The notes beneath the pieces were generated by a model. That model saw nothing but the letters and a program-made list of their open reading frames with translations, searched no databases and had not been told where the DNA came from. A DNA stretch of 64,000 bases, from assembly GCF_038957035.1 (NCBI RefSeq), contig NZ_CP152412.1:6196501-6260500 (forward strand), given 5' to 3'. Below are positions 27,255 through 35,560 of this stretch, piece after piece. The stretch comes from Bradyrhizobium sp. B097. Lineage in GTDB: Bacteria > Pseudomonadota > Alphaproteobacteria > Rhizobiales > Xanthobacteraceae. Made by a program: the position numbers and the translations under genes. Numbering within the stretch: the first letter of the stretch is position 1; the number at the start of each line of letters is the position of its first letter.

Positions 27255-28331
27255 CTACTCCACCATCTCCGCCACCGCCTTGCCGCAGGCCGTGGTGTCG
27301 GCGTTGCCGCCGAGGTCACGGGTGCGCAGCGTGCGTTCGCCGAGCGTGCGCTCGATCGCGCCGACGATGGCGGCTGCTGCCTGCTTCTCGCCGAGGTGCT
27401 CCAGCATCATCGCGCCCGACCAGATCATGCCGATCGGGTTGGCAATGCCCTGCCCGGCAATGTCAGGCGCCGAGCCGTGCACCGGCTCGAACACCGAGGG
27501 GAAATCGCCTTCGGGATTGATGTTGCCCGACGGCGCGATGCCGATCGTGCCGGTGCAGGCCGGGCCAAGGTCAGACAGGATGTCCCCGAACAGATTGGAG
27601 CCGACCACGACGTCGAACCAGTCCGGATGCAGCACGAAGTTCGCGGTAAGAATATCGATGTGGTACTTGTCCCACTTCACGCCGGGATACTTCTTGGCCA
27701 TCGCCTCCACGCGCTCGTCCCAATAGGGCATGGTGATGGAGATGCCGTTCGACTTGGTTGCCGAGGTCAGATGCTTCTTCGGCCGCGACTGCGCCAGATC
27801 GAACGCGAATTTCAGGATGCGGTCGACGCCAATGCGGGTCATCACGGTCTGCTGCGTGACGAATTCGCGGTCGGTATCCGGGAACATGCGGCCGCCGACG
27901 GAGGAGTATTCACCCTCGGTGTTCTCGCGCACCACCCAGAAATCGATATCGCCGGGCTTGCGGTTCGCCAGCGGCGACGGCACGCCGGGCATCAGCCGCA
28001 CCGGGCGCAAATTGACGTACTGGTCGAACTCGCGGCGGAACTTGATCAGCGAACCCCACAACGAGATATGGTCAGGTATTTTCGCCGGCCAGCCGACCGC
28101 ACCGAAATAGATCGCGTCATGCTTGCCGATCTGGGCCTTCCAGTCGGCCGGCATCATCTCGCCGTGCTTCTCGTAATAGTCGTAGGAGGCGAAGTCGAAA
28201 TGGTCGAACTTCACGTCGACGCCGTGCTTCTTCGCCGCCGCCTCGATGACGCGCAGGCCCTCGGGCATCACTTCCTTGCCGATGCCGTCACCGGGAATGA
28301 CCGCAATCCGATACTGCTTTTTGCTGCTCAT
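27255..28331 (-). CDS. Tartrate dehydrogenase / 3-isopropylmalate dehydrogenase-family enzyme (TtuC-like)
   Basis: A 358-residue beta-decarboxylating dehydrogenase. It has YRIAVIPGDGIGKEVMPEGL, RENTEGEYSSVGGR, KSNGISITMPYWDE (catalytic Lys region), the Asp metal site in GSNLFGDILSDLGPACTGTIGIAPSGNINP and FEPVHGSAPDIAGQGIANPIG. The LWGSLIKFRREFDQYVNLRP segment matches the tartrate dehydrogenase/decarboxylase (D-malate dehydrogenase) branch rather than LeuB. It would act NAD- and divalent-metal-dependently on tartrate or D-malate. ATG 28331 (MSSKKQ) has AAGG about 9-12 bases upstream; an upstream in-frame start at 28364 is weaker. Confidence 0.85.
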   Translation of the reverse strand: MSSKKQYRIAVIPGDGIGKEVMPEGLRVIEAAAKKHGVDVKFDHFDFASYDYYEKHGEMMPADWKAQIGKHDAIYFGAVGWPAKIPDHISLWGSLIKFRREFDQYVNLRPVRLMPGVPSPLANRKPGDIDFWVVRENTEGEYSSVGGRMFPDTDREFVTQQTVMTRIGVDRILKFAFDLAQSRPKKHLTSATKSNGISITMPYWDERVEAMAKKYPGVKWDKYHIDILTANFVLHPDWFDVVVGSNLFGDILSDLGPACTGTIGIAPSGNINPEGDFPSVFEPVHGSAPDIAGQGIANPIGMIWSGAMMLEHLGEKQAAAAIVGAIERTLGERTLRTRDLGGNADTTACGKAVAEMVE

Positions 28332-28501
28332 CGAGAACACCCTTGTGATTTGCCCGGCCGGCAATGCCGCCTATCCTGATGGTCCTGCAATGGACCAAAC
28401 TTCGCGTGAGCGCAACGCTGCAGTGCAGTGTTGACCGCGGCGCGACCCTGACCCACCAATTTCGCGGACATCCCACTCCTCATACCAAAGCGAGACATCC
28501 C

Positions 28502-29278
28502 ATGGATCTGCATCTGCGCGGCAAGCGTGTCCTGATCACCGGCGCCTCCAAGGGCATTGGCGCGGCCGCCGCCGAAGCCTTTGCCGAGGAAGGCGCCAAT
28601 CTGCTGCTCGCCGCCCGCAACGGCGAGCAATTGAAGGCGCTGGCCGAACGGCTGCGCTCCGCGCATCAGATCGATGCCGCGATCAGCGTCGTCGACCTGC
28701 GCAAATCCGAAGATCTGGCGCGATTGGCAAAAGAGGCCGCCGATATCGACATCCTCGTCAACAATGCCGGCGACATCCCGGGCGGCTCGATCGACAAGAT
28801 CGACGAGGCAACCTGGCGGCATGCCTGGGAGCTCAAGGTGTTCGGCTATGTCAATTTGACGCGCGCGATCTATGCCCAGATGAAGGCGCGCGGCGGCGGT
28901 GTGATCGTCAACGACATCGGCGCGGCCGGCGAGAAGTTCGACGCCAACTACATCTGCGGCAGCGCCGGCAATGCGGCGCTGATGTCGTTCACCCGCGCGC
29001 TCGGCGGCAAGAGCCTCGCCGACAACATCCGCGTCGTCGGCATCAACCCCGGCCCTGTCGGCACCGACCGCCACGTCACGCTGCTCAAGACCCGCGCCAA
29101 GAACCAGTTCGGCGACGAGAGCCGCTACAAGGAATTCCAGAAAGGTCTGCCGCTCGGCCGCCCCGCGCATGCGCGCGAGATCGGCGACCTGATGGCGTTC
29201 CTGGCCTCAGACCGCGCGGGCTATACGTCGGGCGTGATCTATACAGTGGATGGCGGGCTGACGTCGGGGTGGGGTTAG
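28502..29278 (+). CDS. Short-chain dehydrogenase/reductase with non-canonical active site
   Basis: A 258-residue SDR-fold protein. The cofactor motif GASKGIGAAAAEAFAEEGA is intact, as are VNNAGDIPGG and VGINPGPVGTDR. The usual catalytic Ser and Tyr-x3-Lys are altered: the region reads GGVIVNDIGAAGEKFDANYICGSAGNAALMSF across two segments, with Tyr but no lysine four residues later, and Gly/Ala where the serine is expected. It may therefore bind NAD(P) with changed or lost reductase activity, or use other residues. ATG 28502 is chosen where the family begins; an upstream frame to 28364 lacks similarity. It is divergent from the TtuC-like gene. Confidence 0.85.
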   Translation: MDLHLRGKRVLITGASKGIGAAAAEAFAEEGANLLLAARNGEQLKALAERLRSAHQIDAAISVVDLRKSEDLARLAKEAADIDILVNNAGDIPGGSIDKIDEATWRHAWELKVFGYVNLTRAIYAQMKARGGGVIVNDIGAAGEKFDANYICGSAGNAALMSFTRALGGKSLADNIRVVGINPGPVGTDRHVTLLKTRAKNQFGDESRYKEFQKGLPLGRPAHAREIGDLMAFLASDRAGYTSGVIYTVDGGLTSGWG

Positions 29279-29305
29279 GCAACTCGCGCTTACCACCTGT
29301 TCCGC

Positions 29306-29402
29306 CGTCATCCTGAGGAGGCCGCAAAGCGGCCGTCTCGAAGGATGGGCCACGGGCTGCGTCATCCTTCGAGGCTCGAAAGAGTTCGCACCTCAGGATG
29401 AC
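29306..29402. repeat. Palindromic intergenic repeat (family C, copy 2), overlapping a gene end
   Basis: CGTCATCCTGAGG at the left pairs with CACCTCAGGATGAC at the right, with the inner AAGGAT/ATCCTT hairpin kept. The right end overlaps the last codons and stop of the minus-strand hydrolase gene at 29393. Confidence 0.85.
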
Positions 29403-30247
29403 ACGGTCCGCTCGAACAACTGCCGGATCAGCGTCGTGATGCGGCCCTGCGGCGCCAGCATCTGGTTCATGATCGAGAAATGATCGGCACCGGCGATCTC
29501 CTCATAGGTCACCGGCAAGCCGTAGCGGGCGCGATGGCCGGCGAAATCGGCGGTCTGCTTGCGCAGCAGCGGCAGTTCGGCGCTGCCGACCACCAGCGAC
29601 AGCGGCTTTGCCGTGCCGCCTTCCTGCATCATCGGCGAATTGCGCCGCGAGGAGGCCTCGTCGAGCCTGAGCTTCTCGTTGAGGTAGGAGTGCCGGATCG
29701 GCTCGAGGTCATAGATGCCCGAGATCGCCATGCCGGCCCGGACATGGGCATTCGCGAGCGCCATCGATGTCAGATGGCCGCCGGCCGACCAGCCCGACAC
29801 AACGATGCCTTCGGCAGCGGCACCGAGCGCGGGCAACTGCCCGGCAAGAAAATCGATGCCTGCGTGAATCTCGGCGACGATGTCATCGAGCGTCGCATCC
29901 GGCGCCAGCGTGTAGCCGATCAGGGCGACATTGATGCCGTGCGCCATCGGCCCCTCGGCAAAGATCGTGAACACTTCCTTGGCGCGGGTCTGCCAGTAGC
30001 CACCGTGGATGAACAAGAGCGTCGGCGCGCCATCGCGCGCTTTGAGGAAATCGATCCGGTTGCGTTCACGCGGACCGTATCGGAGGTCGAGATGCTCGGG
30101 ATGCTTGTGCCGCATCGCCGCGGCGCGCTGCTCCCAGCCGGCGGCGATCTCGGCGCTGCCCTTGACGGCAACGCCATTGTTCAACCCGAGGTCCCGCTCC
30201 TGCTGGCTCATCGCGCGCCAGTCCAGCGCGGAAAACAACGCTGCCAT
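29393..30247 (-). CDS. Alpha/beta hydrolase, kynurenine formamidase-like
   Basis: A 284-residue alpha/beta hydrolase of the group with the oxyanion motif HGGYWQ and nucleophile GWSAGGHL. The histidine lies in AGADHFSIMN. The HGGYW-type motif is characteristic of arylformamidase/kynurenine formamidase-like enzymes, but no tryptophan-pathway genes are nearby, so another amide or ester may be the substrate. The final residues and stop (VSS then TGA) are encoded by the arm of a palindromic repeat, showing that the 3' end was changed by a repeat insertion. It is divergent from the amidase gene. Confidence 0.82.
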   Translation of the reverse strand: MAALFSALDWRAMSQQERDLGLNNGVAVKGSAEIAAGWEQRAAAMRHKHPEHLDLRYGPRERNRIDFLKARDGAPTLLFIHGGYWQTRAKEVFTIFAEGPMAHGINVALIGYTLAPDATLDDIVAEIHAGIDFLAGQLPALGAAAEGIVVSGWSAGGHLTSMALANAHVRAGMAISGIYDLEPIRHSYLNEKLRLDEASSRRNSPMMQEGGTAKPLSLVVGSAELPLLRKQTADFAGHRARYGLPVTYEEIAGADHFSIMNQMLAPQGRITTLIRQLFERTVSS

Positions 30248-30335
30248 CCCTGCCCCTTCGGTTCTCGTCGCATTGCCACGACGGCAGGAAATGTTCTACA
30301 GCACAAGCAAACAGAAGACATAGGAGCAACGGTGC

Positions 30336-31760
30336 ATGGCTGATCAGGGCTTGGTGAAGGAAACGGCGTGTGCCGTCGTCGAGAAACTGAAAGCCGGTGA
30401 CGTCACGCCGCTCGACCTGCTCGACGTGCTGGAAAAGCGCATCGCCGAGGTCGACGGCAAGGTCAATGCGCTGCCGACGCTCTGCTTCGACCGCGCACGC
30501 ACCCACGCGAAAACCCTGATGCAGAAGCCGGTCAGCGAGCGCGGCCTGCTCGCGGGTCTTCCGGTCCCGATCAAGGACCTCACCGCCGTCTCCGGCGTGC
30601 TGACCACGCTGGGCTCGCCGATCTTCAAGGACAATATCCCCGCGAAGTCGGACATCCTGGTCGAGCGCCTCGAACAGAACGGCGGCGTGATCTACGCCAA
30701 GTCGAACACGCCGGAATTCGGCGCCGGCGCCAACACCTTCAACGAGGTGTTCGGTCCGACACGCAATCCCTGGGACACATCGCGCTCAGCCGCCGGCTCC
30801 TCCGGCGGCGCCGCGGCGGCTCTCGCCAGCGGCACCGCGTGGCTCGCCCACGGCTCCGACATGGGCGGCAGCTTGCGCAACCCGGCGAGCTTCTGCGGCG
30901 TCGTCGGCCTCCGGCCGTCGATCGGCCGCGTCGCGCAGACGCCGAAATTCGGTGTCGACCGCACGCTCGGCCAGCAGGGGCCGATGGCGCGCAATGTCGA
31001 GGACCTCGCGCTACTGCTCGACGCGATGAGCGGCGAGCATGCGGCCGATCCGCTGTCGCTGCCGGTGCTGCCGACCTCGTTCCTGTCCGCGGCGCGTTCC
31101 GGCAGCAAGCCGAAGCGCATCGCCTATTCGCCCGATCTCGGCATCACGCCCGTCGATCCCGAGGTCAAGGCCGTGACCCGCAAGGCCGCGGAGCGGTTCG
31201 CGGAAGCCGGCGCGATCGTCGAGGAGGCGCATCCCGACTTCCGCGAGGCCCATGAATGCTTCCACGTGCTTCGCGCGTTCGATTTCGCGATCAGCAAGGC
31301 CGAATTGCTGCGCACCAAGCGCGACCTGCTCAAGCCCGAAGTGATCTGGAACATCGAGGAAGGGCTGAAGCTCACCGTCGAGAAGCTCGAGCGCGCCGAG
31401 GCGCAGCGCGTCGCGATGACCGCGCGTGCGCTTGAGTTCTTCGAGCGATACGATTTGCTGCTGGCGCCAGCGACCATCGTGCCGCCATTCCCGGTCGAGA
31501 ACCGCTATGTCGCCGAATGCGACGGCAAGAAGTTCGACAATTACGTCGAATGGCTCGGCATCGTCTATGCGATCACGCTGGCCTGCTGCCCGGCGCTGTC
31601 GCTGCCCTGCGGCTTCACCGCGTCGGGCCTGCCGGTCGGCCTGCAGATGGTCGCCAAGCCCCGCGCCGAGGCGCAGCTTCTGGCCGGCGCGAAAGTGCTG
31701 GAGGACATTCTGGGCGTGCGCGGCACCACCCCGATCGATCCGCGACCGCCGAAGGCATGA
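30336..31760 (+). CDS. Amidase (amidase signature family)
   Basis: A 474-residue amidase with the Ser-cisSer-Lys triad: K80 in GLPVPIKDLT, S155 in AAGSSGGAAAAL and S179 in GSDMGGSLRNPASFCG. The C-terminal TLACCPALSLPCGF and GLPVGLQMVAK are typical. It hydrolyses amides (aliphatic, aryl or GatA-like); no gatB or gatC is near, so a catabolic amidase is likely. AGGAG lies 9 bases before ATG 30336. The stop codon lies within the arm of a repeat (31756-31798). It is divergent from the kynurenine-formamidase-like gene. Confidence 0.9.
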   Translation: MADQGLVKETACAVVEKLKAGDVTPLDLLDVLEKRIAEVDGKVNALPTLCFDRARTHAKTLMQKPVSERGLLAGLPVPIKDLTAVSGVLTTLGSPIFKDNIPAKSDILVERLEQNGGVIYAKSNTPEFGAGANTFNEVFGPTRNPWDTSRSAAGSSGGAAAALASGTAWLAHGSDMGGSLRNPASFCGVVGLRPSIGRVAQTPKFGVDRTLGQQGPMARNVEDLALLLDAMSGEHAADPLSLPVLPTSFLSAARSGSKPKRIAYSPDLGITPVDPEVKAVTRKAAERFAEAGAIVEEAHPDFREAHECFHVLRAFDFAISKAELLRTKRDLLKPEVIWNIEEGLKLTVEKLERAEAQRVAMTARALEFFERYDLLLAPATIVPPFPVENRYVAECDGKKFDNYVEWLGIVYAITLACCPALSLPCGFTASGLPVGLQMVAKPRAEAQLLAGAKVLEDILGVRGTTPIDPRPPKA

Positions 31761-31798
31761 TCCGGAAAAGTGCGGAGCGGTTTTCCGAAAAGATCATG
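31756..31798. repeat. Short palindrome CATGATC-CGGAAAA...TTTTCCG-GATCATG
   Basis: A 43-bp inverted repeat whose left arm CATGATCCGGAAAA pairs with the right arm TTTTCCGAAAAGATCATG, with small gaps. Its left arm provides the TGA stop of the amidase gene (31758-31760). A related, partial sequence lies near 16550-16580 upstream of otnC. It may work as a terminator for the convergent amidase and TetR genes. Confidence 0.7.
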
Positions 31799-31822
31799 CC
31801 CAAGCAATAAGGCTAAGGCGTT

Positions 31823-32455
31823 CTACGCCTTTTCTTCCGTCGCATGCAGCGCGACTGACAGTGCGAGCTTGGTCTGCTCGACGATCTCGTCCATCAGTTC
31901 CTCGCGGCTGATCTGGCCGACCTCGCCGGTGAGCAGGCCCTGCTCGGCAAGCATCACGATGCCGTGCAGCCCGGCCCAGATCTTCAGCGCCTGCCGCTCG
32001 CGCAGCAGCCCGACGGCCGGCGCCTCGAACGACTCGATCAGCAGCGCCAGCGTTTCCATCGCCGCGACGTGCAATTCGCTGCCGACAGGCGCGCAGGCCA
32101 TGGTTCTGGACGCGAACATCAGCCGGTAGATGCCGTGGCGTTCGAGCCCGAAGGCCAGCGCAGCCTGCGCAAAGCGCGACAATTTCGAGCCCTTGCCGGG
32201 CTGCTCGATCGCCTCGCGCATGATCACATTGAACTGCCGGAACGCTTCCGCGGTCACCGCCTCCAGCAGCGCCTCGCGGTCGGCGAAATGCCGGTACGGC
32301 GCCGGCTGCGAGACGCCGAGTTGCCTGGCCAGCGCCTTGATGCTGATCGCTTCGGGGCCACCGAGCTCGACCTCGCGTAACGCCGCCTGAATCAGGGCTT
32401 CGCGGAGGTCGCCATGGTGGTAGGTTTTCAACGGCTTACGAACGATTTGTCCCAT
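31823..32455 (-). CDS. TetR-family transcriptional regulator
   Basis: A 210-residue TetR protein. The N-terminal helix-turn-helix is AISIKALARQLGVSQPAPYRHFADREALLEAV, and the C-terminal ligand domain is of the WHG-like type (GIYRLMFASR). ATG 32455 is the only methionine near the start of the HTH; a longer frame to 32740 is non-homologous. It is divergent from the ferredoxin-P450 genes and probably represses them, its operator lying in the 177-bp gap with the P450 promoter. Confidence 0.9.
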   Translation of the reverse strand: MGQIVRKPLKTYHHGDLREALIQAALREVELGGPEAISIKALARQLGVSQPAPYRHFADREALLEAVTAEAFRQFNVIMREAIEQPGKGSKLSRFAQAALAFGLERHGIYRLMFASRTMACAPVGSELHVAAMETLALLIESFEAPAVGLLRERQALKIWAGLHGIVMLAEQGLLTGEVGQISREELMDEIVEQTKLALSVALHATEEKA

Positions 32456-32481
32456 TGCGGCAATGATCGCTGAATTTTCGC

Positions 32482-32510
32482 TTGACGCGCAAGCACGACG
32501 ATAATGTAAT
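32482..32510 (+). promoter_or_regulatory. Sigma70-type promoter of the ferredoxin-P450 genes
   Basis: TTGACG, 17 bases, then TGTAAT (5 of 6 matches to each consensus hexamer), 122 bp before the ferredoxin start. The surrounding AT-rich ATAATGTAATATGCTATAAC is unusual for this GC-rich genome and could also hold the TetR operator. Confidence 0.6.
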
Positions 32511-32632
32511 ATGCTATAACTTGGCGATCCGGTTAAGAGGCCGGCCGCCCAAGCAAGCTGGAACTTGCATAAACTAAAATGAGGAACCCGGCGCGCCCTA
32601 CCTGTGCGCCAGAGCCGAGGGAGAGTGCTTGC

Positions 32633-32839
32633 ATGTCCAAGCTCAGAATCCGCGTCGACCAGGACAAGTGCCAGGGTCACGCCCGCTGCAAATCGCTCGC
32701 CCCCGAACTGTTCGAGCTCGACGAATACGGCAACGCCCATGAAGTCGGCGACGGGACCGTTCCGGCCGGGCTCGAGGACAAGGCCTGGCTCGCGCAGACC
32801 AACTGCCCGGAAATCGCGATCGAAGTCACCGAGGAATAG
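32633..32839 (+). CDS. 3Fe-4S-type ferredoxin (P450 partner)
   Basis: A 68-residue ferredoxin of the kind encoded next to bacterial P450s. The cluster ligands are Cys13 and Cys19 in CQGHARC and Cys58 in NCPE, with His16 at the place where a 4Fe-4S ferredoxin has cysteine. It would pass electrons from a reductase (not present here) to the P450 encoded 74 bp downstream. ATG 32633 is preceded by GGGAGAG; the upstream in-frame start at 32579 is rejected because it adds an unrelated leader. The gene is controlled from the promoter at 32482. Confidence 0.9.
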   Translation: MSKLRIRVDQDKCQGHARCKSLAPELFELDEYGNAHEVGDGTVPAGLEDKAWLAQTNCPEIAIEVTEE

Positions 32840-32913
32840 CGGCTAGCAGGGATGGCCGCGTGCCTCCCATTGAGCCGACCAGCGTTTTGATCGAACGAGA
32901 AGGAAACGAGCTG

Positions 32914-34140
32914 ATGTCCGATTCCCCGTCCGCAACCTATCTGCCCGAACATCCCCCGGTCACCGACTGGGTCCATGATTTCGACCATACCGATCCGGTC
33001 TGGACTGACGACCCGTTTCCGATCTGGGAGACGCTGCGCACCGCCTCGCCGGTCGTGCACACCGAGCGCTTCCTCGGCTGCTACATGCCGACCACCTATC
33101 AGGCGGTGAAGGAAATCGCCTACGACACCGAGCACTTCTCCTCGCGCCGCGTCATCGTGCGCGACGTCCGCCCCGAGATCACGGCCCGCGCGCCGCCGAT
33201 CACCTCCGATCCGCCGGAGCACAAGCCCGCCAAGCAGGTGCTGCTGCCGCCCTTCACGCCGGACGCGATGAAGCGGCTCGAGCCGCGGGTGCGCGCGATC
33301 TGCAACGAGCTGATCGACGAATTCATCGCCGATGGCCATTGCGACGCCGCGGCGCGCTACACCAAGCACATCCCGGTGCGCGCCATCGCGCACATGCTGG
33401 GAATCCCCGAGAAGGACGGCGACCTCTTCATCAAGTGGATCCACCAGATCCTCGAGCTCGGCATCAAGGACGAGAACGAGATGATGAGCGGCGTGCGCGA
33501 GATGACCGGCTACTTCATGGCCCATCTCGAGCAGCGCAAGCTTGAGCCGGGCGACGATCTGATCTCGCAGCTGCTGCGGGCCAAGGGCCCCGGCGGCCAG
33601 CCGCTGACCGACGAGCACGTGCTCGGCTCGCTGCGGCTGCTCCTGATCGCCGGCATCGACACCACCTGGAGCGCGCTCGGCTCCTCGCTCTGGCACCTCG
33701 CCAAGACGCCCGCCGATCGCGAGCGCCTGGTCGCGGAGCCGGCGCTGATCCCGACCGCGATCGAGGAATTCCTGCGCGCCTATTCGCCGGTGACGATGGC
33801 GCGCGAGGTGATGAAGGAAACCACGATCTCCGGCTGCCCGGTCAAGGCCGGCAACATGGTGCTGCTGTCCTTCCCCGCCGCCAACCGCGACCCCGCCATG
33901 TTCCCCGATGCGGACAAGGTCGTGATCGACCGCAGGGAGAACCGCCACGCCGCCTTCGGGCTCGGCATCCACCGCTGCGTCGGTTCCAACCTGGCGCGGA
34001 TGGAGATGCAGGTGGCGATCGAGGAATGGCTGAAACGGATTCCGGATTTCCGCCTCGACCCGGCCGGCAAGGTCACCTGGTCGGAAGGCACGGTGCGCGG
34101 CCCGCGTCAACTGCCCGTTCTGTTCGGCAAGAACGCCTAA
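32914..34140 (+). CDS. Cytochrome P450
   Basis: A 408-residue soluble bacterial P450. The I-helix AGIDTT spans residues 246-251, the K-helix E-x-x-R is E285 to R288 in EEFLR, and the heme loop FGLGIHRCVG has the thiolate Cys355. It is a class I type needing ferredoxin and reductase; the ferredoxin is encoded just upstream. AAGGAAA lies about 9 bases ahead of ATG 32914; the frame starting at 32860 is less likely. The substrate is unknown. The neighbouring MHS transporter might import it. Confidence 0.93.
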   Translation: MSDSPSATYLPEHPPVTDWVHDFDHTDPVWTDDPFPIWETLRTASPVVHTERFLGCYMPTTYQAVKEIAYDTEHFSSRRVIVRDVRPEITARAPPITSDPPEHKPAKQVLLPPFTPDAMKRLEPRVRAICNELIDEFIADGHCDAAARYTKHIPVRAIAHMLGIPEKDGDLFIKWIHQILELGIKDENEMMSGVREMTGYFMAHLEQRKLEPGDDLISQLLRAKGPGGQPLTDEHVLGSLRLLLIAGIDTTWSALGSSLWHLAKTPADRERLVAEPALIPTAIEEFLRAYSPVTMAREVMKETTISGCPVKAGNMVLLSFPAANRDPAMFPDADKVVIDRRENRHAAFGLGIHRCVGSNLARMEMQVAIEEWLKRIPDFRLDPAGKVTWSEGTVRGPRQLPVLFGKNA

Positions 34141-34224
34141 GGAACAGGACAGCAGTTACATCGCACCACGCAAATGAGATAGGTTGCCCCGGAATCGCGC
34201 CAAAGAATCCGGGGAGGCCTGCCA

Positions 34225-35547
34225 ATGTCCGAACAAACCGCTCAATCCGCGAGCGACCATCTCGACATCCATGACGTCGAGCGGCGGGTCAAGGCGATCT
34301 TCATCGGCTCGGTCGGCAATCTCGTCGAGTGGTACGATTTCTACGCCTACACCGCGTTCGCACTGTATTTCGCGCCGGCGTTCTTCCCGCATAGCGATCC
34401 GGTGGTGCAGCAGCTCAATGCGGCCGTGCTGTTCGCCGCGACCTTCCTGATGCGTCCGCTCGGCGGCTGGCTGTTCGGCTACATCGCCGACCGCTATGGC
34501 AGGCGGCTGTCGTTGACACTGTCCGTCGTCTGCATGTGCTTCGGCTCGCTGATCATCGCGGTGACGCCGACCTATGCCACCATCGGCATTGCCGCACCGG
34601 CGATCCTGGCGCTCGCCCGCATCATCGAGGGCCTCAGCCTCGGCGGCGAGTATGGCGCCAGCGCCACCTATCTCAGCGAGGTCGCCGACGCCAAGCATCG
34701 CGGCTTCTATTCGAGCTTCCAGTACGTCACGCTGATCGGCGGCCAGCTGACCGCGATCATCGTGCTGCTGTTGCTGCAAAAGGTATTCCTGACGCCGGAC
34801 GAGCTGAAGGCCTGGGGCTGGCGGATTCCGTTCGTGATCGGCGCCATGCTCGCGATCTTCGCGGCGGTGATGCGGCGCGGCCTGCACGAGACCGAGGCGT
34901 TCGAGGAGGCCAAGAAGGTCTCCAAGCCGACCGGCTCGATCGTCGGCCTCCTGAACTATCCGCGCGAATTGCTGCTGGTGGTCGGCCTCACCGCCGGCGG
35001 CACCGCGGCGTTCTATACCTTCACCACCTACATGCAGACCTTCGTGAAACTGTCGGTCGGCCTCACCGAAGACCAGACCACCTTCGTGATCTTCGGCTCG
35101 CTGATCTTCGCGACCTTCCTGCAGCCGATCTATGGCGCGCTGTCCGACCGTATCGGCCGCAAGCCGCTGTTGATCTTCTTCGGCGTCGTCGGCACGCTGG
35201 CGACGATCCCGATCCTGACCGCCCTGAAGGAGACCAAGTCGCCCTTCATCGCCTTCCTCTTGATCTGCGGCGCCTGGATCTTCGTCGCCGGCTACACCTC
35301 GATCAATGCGATCGTGAAGGCCGAGCTGTTCCCGACCAATGTCCGTGCGCTCGGCGTCGGCCTGCCCTACGCCATCACGGTGTCGATCTTCGGCGGCACC
35401 GCGCCGGCGGTCGCGCTCTATTTCAAGAGCATCGGGCATGAGGACTGGTTCTACTATTATCTCAGCGGCATGATCTTCCTGTCGCTGCTGATCTACTCGA
35501 CCATGCGCGACACCAAGCACGACTCCGCAATGCATCGCCACGAATGA
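34225..35547 (+). CDS. MFS transporter, metabolite:H+ symporter (MHS) family
   Basis: A 440-residue, 12-helix permease. SVGNLVEWYDFYAYTAFALYF in the first helix and GYIADRYGRR after TM2 are the MHS-family signature (alpha-ketoglutarate/citrate/shikimate permease-like). RIIEGLSLGGEYGASATYLSE and LSDRIGRKPLL are also typical. It imports a small organic acid with protons. GGGGAGG lies 8 bases before the ATG. It follows the P450 gene by 84 bp and is close to the sulfite-oxidase-like gene, possibly one transcription unit. Confidence 0.9.
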   Translation: MSEQTAQSASDHLDIHDVERRVKAIFIGSVGNLVEWYDFYAYTAFALYFAPAFFPHSDPVVQQLNAAVLFAATFLMRPLGGWLFGYIADRYGRRLSLTLSVVCMCFGSLIIAVTPTYATIGIAAPAILALARIIEGLSLGGEYGASATYLSEVADAKHRGFYSSFQYVTLIGGQLTAIIVLLLLQKVFLTPDELKAWGWRIPFVIGAMLAIFAAVMRRGLHETEAFEEAKKVSKPTGSIVGLLNYPRELLLVVGLTAGGTAAFYTFTTYMQTFVKLSVGLTEDQTTFVIFGSLIFATFLQPIYGALSDRIGRKPLLIFFGVVGTLATIPILTALKETKSPFIAFLLICGAWIFVAGYTSINAIVKAELFPTNVRALGVGLPYAITVSIFGGTAPAVALYFKSIGHEDWFYYYLSGMIFLSLLIYSTMRDTKHDSAMHRHE

Positions 35548-35560
35548 TGGCGCAACGCCG

